Shown here piece after piece: positions 1-4,237 of a stretch of DNA of 6,192 nucleotides. Position numbers and translations under genes: made by a program. A model generated the notes under the pieces. It was not told the DNA's origin and made no database searches. It saw only the letters and a program-made list of their open reading frames with translations. The DNA comes from an uncultured Verrucomicrobia subdivision 3 bacterium (lineage in GTDB: Bacteria; Verrucomicrobiota; Verrucomicrobiia; Limisphaerales; UBA11358). How positions within the stretch are numbered: the stretch's first letter is position 1; each line of letters starts with the position of its first letter. The DNA lies in contig CAIOUK010000161.1 of assembly GCA_903861445.1 (NCBI GenBank), positions 1 through 6,192 of the forward strand, read 5' to 3'.

Positions 1-124
1 GAATGGCTACTACGGAAGGTTCGCGCAGGACGATTCCACGATCCCGCACATAGACGAGGGAATTTGCGGTTCCCAAATCTATTCCAATGTCATTGGAAAA
101 CAGGCTTTTGAATTGCTCGAGCAT
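1..124 (-). CDS. mreB: Rod shape-determining protein MreB, N-terminal fragment
   Basis: Only the first 41 codons are present; the gene continues beyond the left edge. Translating the minus strand from the ATG at 124-122 gives MLEQFKSLFSNDIGIDLGTA, then NSLVYVRDRGIVLREPSVVAI. The DIGIDLGTANSLVY stretch (residues 12-25) is the phosphate-1 loop of the actin/Hsp70/MreB ATPase fold, and the following G-I-V-L-x-E-P-S-V-V-A-I is the standard MreB continuation. MreB forms membrane-associated filaments under the inner membrane that direct lateral cell-wall synthesis with MreC, MreD, RodA and PBP2. The start is fixed by the usual short N-terminus ahead of the first strand. Only a weak AGG lies 8 bases upstream of the ATG. 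It is divergent from the oxidoreductase gene. MreB is favoured over Hsp70 because of the EPSVVAI segment. Confidence 0.95.
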   Translation of the reverse strand, partial: MLEQFKSLFSNDIGIDLGTANSLVYVRDRGIVLREPSVVAI

Positions 125-144
125 GAATGCGCCTAATCGCGGAT

Positions 145-173
145 AGTTAAAACCTTGCCCCGCCAAACGTCAA
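145..173 (-). promoter_or_regulatory. Candidate sigma-70-like promoter for mreB
   Basis: On the minus strand, TTGACG (173-168) is followed by a 17-base spacer and TTAACT (150-145), leaving about 20 bases to the mreB ATG. The -35 box matches five of six consensus bases but the -10 box only three of six. The position and spacing are right for a short-leader mreB transcript. A perfect TTGACA (minus strand, about 214-209) lies further upstream but has no -10 box at proper spacing. Inference only. Confidence 0.35.
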
Positions 174-240
174 GCCGCGAATGTGAATAACTCTGGAATC
201 AGTAAAATTCGTGTCAAAGATTTTTCGCGTGGTTTGGGTG

Positions 241-330
241 TTTCGCGGTGGAGCCTTTTTGCCGCTTTGCGATGAAATCATTTCCAGTTTCCCGTAACTT
301 CTCCGCTGCACAATTTTTAGTGTTGAAAAA
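241..330 (+). repeat. Leader repeat, copy A (upstream of FAD oxidoreductase)
   Basis: This segment aligns without gaps to 2297-2386 at a constant offset of 2056. By hand count 65 of 90 positions agree. Shared blocks include TTTCGCGG (241-248), GCTTTGCG (264-271), TGAAATC (273-279), CTTCTCCGC (298-306) and TGAAAAA (324-330). Weaker similarity, with one single-base indel, extends back to about 212 (a CAAA then T-run then CGC block). It lies in the same orientation as the other copy and, like it, precedes a plus-strand gene, so a promoter or leader function is plausible. TGAAAT followed after 17 bases by a TAACTT-like box (294-299) could be a degenerate promoter, but I cannot show that. Confidence 0.75.
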
Positions 331-339
331 AACGACCCC

Positions 340-411
340 GCACCGGTCGGTGACGGTTGCCGTCGGGCTTGCTCGGTCCGGTCACGGTGCAGGCGAGCGG
401 AGCTGAACCGT
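340..411 (+). promoter_or_regulatory. GC-rich leader with two alternative hairpins (speculative)
   Basis: Two mutually exclusive folds can be drawn. Fold one pairs GCACC (340-344) and GTGAC (350-354) with the continuous GTCACGGTGC (381-390), leaving a five-base bulge on the left arm. Fold two pairs ACGGTT (353-358) with AACCGT (406-411), enclosing a seven-pair stem with two G-U pairs (369-375 with 394-400) and a three-pair tip (378-380 with 385-387). It lies 71 bases upstream of the preferred oxidoreductase start. GC-rich DNA often yields such pairings by chance, and no known riboswitch class is recognised. Confidence 0.2.
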
Positions 412-482
412 AAGTGTTGAATTTCATGTGCAAAGTTGTTGTCGGACGCCTGATAATTTTACATCCTCGACATCACTCCCCA

Positions 483-2213
483 ATGAAAAAACGCGCTTAC
501 ACCAGCTTACTTGTTTTTGAATTGATGTTTGCCGGCTGTTCGTTTTTGTCGGCGAGCGAATTGCCGGTCCAAGACGGATTACCTGGCCCGAAGGCTGCCC
601 AGCCCCAACTCTATTACTATCGGTCGGCGACGTCCGGTAATTCAACGCCGATTCAGTGCGAGGTTGCGGTCTATGGCGGCACGCCAGCCGGGGTGACGGC
701 GGCAATTCAAGTTGCCCGCATGGGACACAAGGCGGTGTTGATTTCTTTCGACCATCATGTGGGGGGAATGACTTCCGGCGGGTTGACGGCCACGGACATC
801 GGGAGCAGGGAATCCATCGGCGGACTGGCGCAGGAATTTTATGACCGGCTCAAGCGCATCAAGGATTTCCGCCCCTCGGAAGCCGAAGCGCTCTACTTGA
901 AGATGCTCGCAGAAGCCGGGGTGCCGGTGCTTTTTGAACGCCCGCTGGCGTCGGTCGCGCATAAGGATGGACGCTTGATTTCCGCCAATCTGGAAACCGG
1001 CGAGACCATCAAGGCCGCCATGTTTATTGATGCCACCTACGAAGGCGATCTGCTGGCGGCGGCGAATGTTTCCTATCGGGTCGGACGCGAACCCGCTAAT
1101 GCCTACGGCGAATCGCTGGCGGGAGAATGGCAGCAGGTCGCTTGGAAACACATTTACCAATTTTGCGGCCTGCCGTTGAGTCCCTATCTTGATCCCCATA
1201 ATCCTGCGTCTGGACTGCTCCCGGAGATTTCTGCCGAAGCACCCGGCCAGCCCGGCGCGGGCGATGACAAGGTTCAGGCCTACAATTTCCGGATGTATCT
1301 CACGGACAAGCCGGGGAAACTGCCGTTTCCCAAACCATCGGGTTATGCCGCCGGGCGTTATGCGTTGCTGGCCCGTTTTCTGAACGCCAGTCCGGACATC
1401 CGGTGGTCTCTGAACTACACGACCGATCCAAAGGGCGACGGGCCGGTGCAATTGCGCAACGGCGACTGCAACAACGCCGGCAGTTTTTCTTCGGATTATG
1501 TCGGCGGCAATTATCGCTGGCCGGACGGCACCTACGAGGCGGGATCGTTTGCAAAACTTCCGCCGCCCCGGCGCGGGCTGCCTGTTCCGCTGCACCAACT
1601 CTACGAACTGCGCGAGGGCATCTTTCAGGATCACGTTAATTATCAGCAGGGCTTGATGTATTTTCTGGCGAATGATCCGCAGGTGTCGGCAGCCTTGCGT
1701 GCCCGGGTGAACCGGTTCGGCCTCGACCCGCAGGAGTTTCCCGGCACCGGCCATTGGCCGCATCAGCTCTACATCCGCGAAGGCCGGCGCATGGTTTCCG
1801 ACTATGTGATTACCCAAGCCAACTGTGAATCCAAAACCAACGTGACTGATTCTGTTGGCCTCGCTTCCTACAACATGGATTCGCACTTTTGCCAGCGCGT
1901 GGTGGTGCAGGAAGATGGAATAGCCACCGTGCGCAATGAAGGCGCTTTTGGCCAGAAGATTCCCAAGCCCTTTCCCATTGCTTATCGCGCGATCGTTCCC
2001 AAAAAAGAGGAGTGCCAAAATTTACTGGTGCCGGTCTGCCTTTCCGCGTCGCACGTCGCTTATGGTTCGATTCGGATGGAGCCGGTATTCATGATTTTGG
2101 GACAGAGTGCGGGAGTGGCCGCCGGCATTGCCATTGATGACGCCCAGCCCGTGCAGGATGTGAAGTATGATAAATTGAAGACGCGACTCCTTGCCGCCAA
2201 GCAGCGGCTATAG
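483..2213 (+). CDS. Exported FAD-dependent oxidoreductase (FAD_oxidored family)
   Basis: The 576-residue protein resembles the Pfam FAD-dependent oxidoreductase family PF12831. Residues 1-25 form a signal peptide: MKKR, then a hydrophobic stretch. Cys19 in FAGC could be a weak lipobox; otherwise signal peptidase I could cut near Ala25. The dinucleotide-binding loop is VYGGTPAGVTAA (about 63-74), a GxGxxG variant with Gly65, Gly66 and Gly70. GGMTSGG (94-100), DATYEGDLLAAA (183-194), NFRMYLTD (268-275), LYIREGRRMVSDYV (429-442) and SIRMEPVFMILGQSAGVAAG (529-548) are typical of the family. Many members act on sugars or related substrates, but the substrate cannot be read here. ATG 483 is chosen because it begins the signal peptide. 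An upstream GTG at 414 has GGAG 11 bases before it but would bury the signal. A Pro-rich stretch (about 352-372) looks like an insertion. The frame is intact, and no partner gene or terminator is visible nearby. Confidence 0.85.
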   Translation: MKKRAYTSLLVFELMFAGCSFLSASELPVQDGLPGPKAAQPQLYYYRSATSGNSTPIQCEVAVYGGTPAGVTAAIQVARMGHKAVLISFDHHVGGMTSGGLTATDIGSRESIGGLAQEFYDRLKRIKDFRPSEAEALYLKMLAEAGVPVLFERPLASVAHKDGRLISANLETGETIKAAMFIDATYEGDLLAAANVSYRVGREPANAYGESLAGEWQQVAWKHIYQFCGLPLSPYLDPHNPASGLLPEISAEAPGQPGAGDDKVQAYNFRMYLTDKPGKLPFPKPSGYAAGRYALLARFLNASPDIRWSLNYTTDPKGDGPVQLRNGDCNNAGSFSSDYVGGNYRWPDGTYEAGSFAKLPPPRRGLPVPLHQLYELREGIFQDHVNYQQGLMYFLANDPQVSAALRARVNRFGLDPQEFPGTGHWPHQLYIREGRRMVSDYVITQANCESKTNVTDSVGLASYNMDSHFCQRVVVQEDGIATVRNEGAFGQKIPKPFPIAYRAIVPKKEECQNLLVPVCLSASHVAYGSIRMEPVFMILGQSAGVAAGIAIDDAQPVQDVKYDKLKTRLLAAKQRL

Positions 2214-2374
2214 TCGGCAGTGACCCAGCTTTCCGCAGACAAATCAAATGGGCTTTGGTCATCGTCGGAAACAAAATTTTTTCGCCGACGCTCGAATTTC
2301 GCGGCTGAACATCTGCGCGGCTTTGCGTTGAAATCTTTTCTCATTTGTCGCATCTTCTCCGCCACTAAATTTCT
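2214..2374 (+). promoter_or_regulatory. Intergenic region and presumed promoter region of parE-parC
   Basis: These 161 bases separate the oxidoreductase stop from parE. No strong rho-independent terminator is visible: the small GCCGC/GCGGC hairpin at 2193-2208 overlaps the end of the coding sequence and lacks a T-run. The second half is occupied by leader repeat copy B. The presumed parE-parC promoter should lie here. TTGAAA (2328-2333) is a fair -35 box, but the sequence 17 bases downstream (CATCTT, 2351-2356) is a poor -10 box. The spacer before the ATG is AT-rich (ACTAAATTTCT) and lacks a Shine-Dalgarno sequence. Confidence 0.45.
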
Positions 2375-2386
2375 ATGGCTGAAAAA
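2297..2386 (+). repeat. Leader repeat, copy B (upstream of and into parE)
   Basis: This is the partner of 241-330 (about 72% identity, ungapped, hand-aligned). The similarity does not stop at the parE ATG (2375-2377): it continues for nine bases into the coding sequence, where TGAAAAA is shared. Within it are TTTCGCGG (2297-2304), GGCTTTGCGTTGAAATC (2319-2335) and CTTCTCCGC (2354-2362). The conserved spacing and common direction towards a plus-strand gene suggest either a shared promoter/leader type or two members of a dispersed intergenic repeat family. It does not show the ends of an insertion sequence. Confidence 0.75.
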
Positions 2387-4219
2387 CCAAAGGCAGTTTA
2401 CGACGAGAGCAAGATCAAGACGCTGAGTTCGCTGGAGCATATCCGGCTGCGCACGGGTATGTATATCGGGCGCATCGGCAGCGGCGCGCACCCGGACGAC
2501 GGCTGTTACGTCCTGCTCAAGGAGGTCGTGGACAATGCCATTGATGAATTCATCATGGGCAACGGCAAGGAAGTCCACATCGGTCTCGACGGCAATCGTG
2601 TGACGGTGCGGGATTTCGGTCGCGGCATTCCGCTCGGCAAAGTCGTGGACTGCGTTTCCAAGATCAACACCGGCGCGAAATACAATGACGACGTGTTCCA
2701 ATTCAGCGTCGGTTTGAACGGCGTCGGCACGAAGGCGGTCAACGCACTGTCGAAAAACTTTTTTGTCCGCAGCCACCGCGATGGAGAATTTGCGGAAGCG
2801 AGTTTCAAGATCGGCAAGCTCAAGAAAGAAGATACCGGCAAAACGAAGGAGCCGAACGGCACGCTCATTGAATTTGAGCCGGACGAGGAGATTTTCAAGA
2901 ACAGCGAGTTCAAGCTGGAGTTCATTGAGCGCCGGCTGCGGCATTACAGCTATCTCAACACCGGGCTGAAGCTGGTGCTGAATGTCAAAGGCGCGGAGCC
3001 GAAGTCATTTCAGTCCCGCCACGGCTTGATGGATCTGGTGATGGAAGAGCTGGGCGTGGATGGCAGCGAGCCGCTGTATTCGCCGCTGCATTATTCCGGC
3101 AAGACGCTGGAATTCTGTTTCACGCACAGCAATTCGCGTTATGGCGAAACGTTCTTCTCGTTCGTCAACGGCCAATACACGAGCGACGGTGGCACGCATT
3201 TGAGCGCGTTCCGCGAAGGTCTGCTCAAGGCAGTGAACGAATATGGCAACGGCAAGTTCGAGGGCGATGACGTGCGCGAGGCGATGGTTGGCGCGGTGGC
3301 GATCCGGCTGAAAGACCCGATGTTCGAGTCGCAGACGAAGAATAAATTGGGCAACACGGAAATCCGCACCGAACTCGTCAACAACGTGCGCGAGGAATTG
3401 CTGCATTTTTTCCAGCGCAACAAAACCATCGCCGAGACGATCATCGCGAAGGTGAAGGACACGCAGGAATTGCGGAAGGAATTGCAGAATGTGAAGAAGC
3501 TGGCGCGCGAGCGTTCCAAGGCGATCACGTTGCGCATCCCGCAGTTGAAGGACTGCAAAAATCATTTCGACAAGAAGAAGGAAAAAGGCAAAGGCACGAT
3601 GGTTTTCATTTGCGAAGGTCAGTCCGCCGCCGGTTCCATCACAAGCTGCCGCGACGTGAACAACCAAGCGGTGTTTGTGCTGAAAGGCAAGCCGCTCAAT
3701 GTCTGGGATCTCAAGCGCGACGTGATGTATAAAAACGACGAGATGTATAATCTCATGCAGGCGCTCAACGTGGAGGATACCACGGAAAGCTTGCGCTACG
3801 AGAAGGTGATTCTCGCCACCGACGCGGACGTGGACGGTCTGCACATCCGTAATTTGATGATCACTTACTTCTTCAAGTTCTTTGAGCAGCTCGTTCACGA
3901 AGACCGGATCTGGATTTTGGAGACGCCGTTGTTCCGGGTTCGCAACAAGCAGGAGACGATTTATTGCTACAGCGAATCCGAGCGCGATGCGGCCTCAACG
4001 AAACTTGGAGGCAAGCCGGAGATTACGCGGTTCAAAGGTTTGGGCGAAATCAGCCCGAAGGAATTCCAGCAATTCATCGGCAAACAGATGCGCTTGAGCA
4101 AGGTGGAATACGCGCCGCGCGCCGAGTCCGGCCAGATTTTTGATTTCTACATGGGCAAGAACACGCCCGAGCGCAAAGATTACATTATGGACAGCCTCGT
4201 GGTGCCGGTCGAAGATTAA
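2375..4219 (+). CDS. parE: Type IIA topoisomerase subunit B (ParE/GyrB-like), Bacteroidota/Verrucomicrobiota type
   Basis: This 614-residue ATPase/Toprim subunit drives strand passage by the topoisomerase whose cleavage subunit is encoded next. Domains in order are a GHKL ATPase (about 15-215), a transducer (about 216-390) and Toprim plus C-terminal tail (about 405-614). In the ATPase, Glu50 and Asn54 lie in KEVVDNAIDE, Asp80-x-Gly82-x-Gly84 in RDFGRGIP, and the lid glycines in VGLNGVGTKAVNALS (112-126). The QTK loop is Gln320-Lys322. Toprim shows Glu414 in CEGQSAAGS, Asp483/Asp485/Asp487 in TDADVDG, and RFKGLGEIS (552-560). The length, HIRLRTGMYIG, GKVVDCVSKINTG and ETIYCYSESER wording match Bacteroidota topoisomerase IV subunit B. 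It lacks the long Toprim insertion of E. coli GyrB. The residue after Glu414-Gly415 is Gln416 where Asp is usual. ATG 2375 opens a normal N-terminus without a Shine-Dalgarno sequence. Calling it parE rather than gyrB rests on similarity from memory. Confidence 0.9.
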   Translation: MAEKPKAVYDESKIKTLSSLEHIRLRTGMYIGRIGSGAHPDDGCYVLLKEVVDNAIDEFIMGNGKEVHIGLDGNRVTVRDFGRGIPLGKVVDCVSKINTGAKYNDDVFQFSVGLNGVGTKAVNALSKNFFVRSHRDGEFAEASFKIGKLKKEDTGKTKEPNGTLIEFEPDEEIFKNSEFKLEFIERRLRHYSYLNTGLKLVLNVKGAEPKSFQSRHGLMDLVMEELGVDGSEPLYSPLHYSGKTLEFCFTHSNSRYGETFFSFVNGQYTSDGGTHLSAFREGLLKAVNEYGNGKFEGDDVREAMVGAVAIRLKDPMFESQTKNKLGNTEIRTELVNNVREELLHFFQRNKTIAETIIAKVKDTQELRKELQNVKKLARERSKAITLRIPQLKDCKNHFDKKKEKGKGTMVFICEGQSAAGSITSCRDVNNQAVFVLKGKPLNVWDLKRDVMYKNDEMYNLMQALNVEDTTESLRYEKVILATDADVDGLHIRNLMITYFFKFFEQLVHEDRIWILETPLFRVRNKQETIYCYSESERDAASTKLGGKPEITRFKGLGEISPKEFQQFIGKQMRLSKVEYAPRAESGQIFDFYMGKNTPERKDYIMDSLVVPVED

Positions 4220-4237
4220 CCCTTTTCCATTTTCAAA

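Larger units (their letters stand above)
125..482. other. Divergent intergenic region, mreB / FAD oxidoreductase
   Basis: This 358-base stretch contains no convincing gene. From left to right it holds the candidate mreB promoter (145-173, minus), an AT-richer part with runs of T (about 205-330) containing one copy of the repeated leader element, and a GC-rich part (340-411) able to form alternative hairpins. It ends in a short unstructured segment (412-482) leading to the oxidoreductase start. A short open frame from GTG 320 to TGA 406 (28 codons) has no recognisable product. An in-frame upstream extension of the oxidoreductase from GTG 414 is possible but disfavoured. No tRNA, terminator with a T-run, or known riboswitch consensus was recognised. 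Confidence 0.7.

Noticed and set aside
351..413. Possible tail of a degraded protein gene (in-frame GPVTVQASGAEP before TAA 411)
   Set aside because: The frame is interrupted by TGA at 351, is only about 19 codons long, and matches no family I can name.
642..2018. Long antisense open frame (458 codons) opposite the oxidoreductase
   Set aside because: Its translation shows no family resemblance and is rich in Arg/His/Ala as expected of the reverse of a GC-rich gene. The plus-strand frame has clear conserved motifs.
2193..2208. GCCGC/GCGGC hairpin at the oxidoreductase stop as terminator
   Set aside because: Only five base pairs, within the coding end, and no T-run follows.
2243..2282. ATCAAA/TTTGGT hairpin plus downstream T-run as terminator
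   Set aside because: The stem is weak and the T-run lies almost 20 bases beyond it; the T-run is better explained as part of the leader repeat.
241..2386. Composite transposon or insertion-sequence pair flanking the oxidoreductase
   Set aside because: The flanking copies are short direct repeats without terminal inverted repeats or transposase genes, and one is embedded in the parE leader and start.
2060..2944. Antisense open frame spanning the oxidoreductase end, intergenic region and parE start
   Set aside because: It overlaps two well-supported genes and their shared regulatory region; its product is unrecognisable.
3005..3898. Antisense open frame of 297 codons inside parE
   Set aside because: A shadow of a strongly biased coding sequence; no start context and no recognisable protein.
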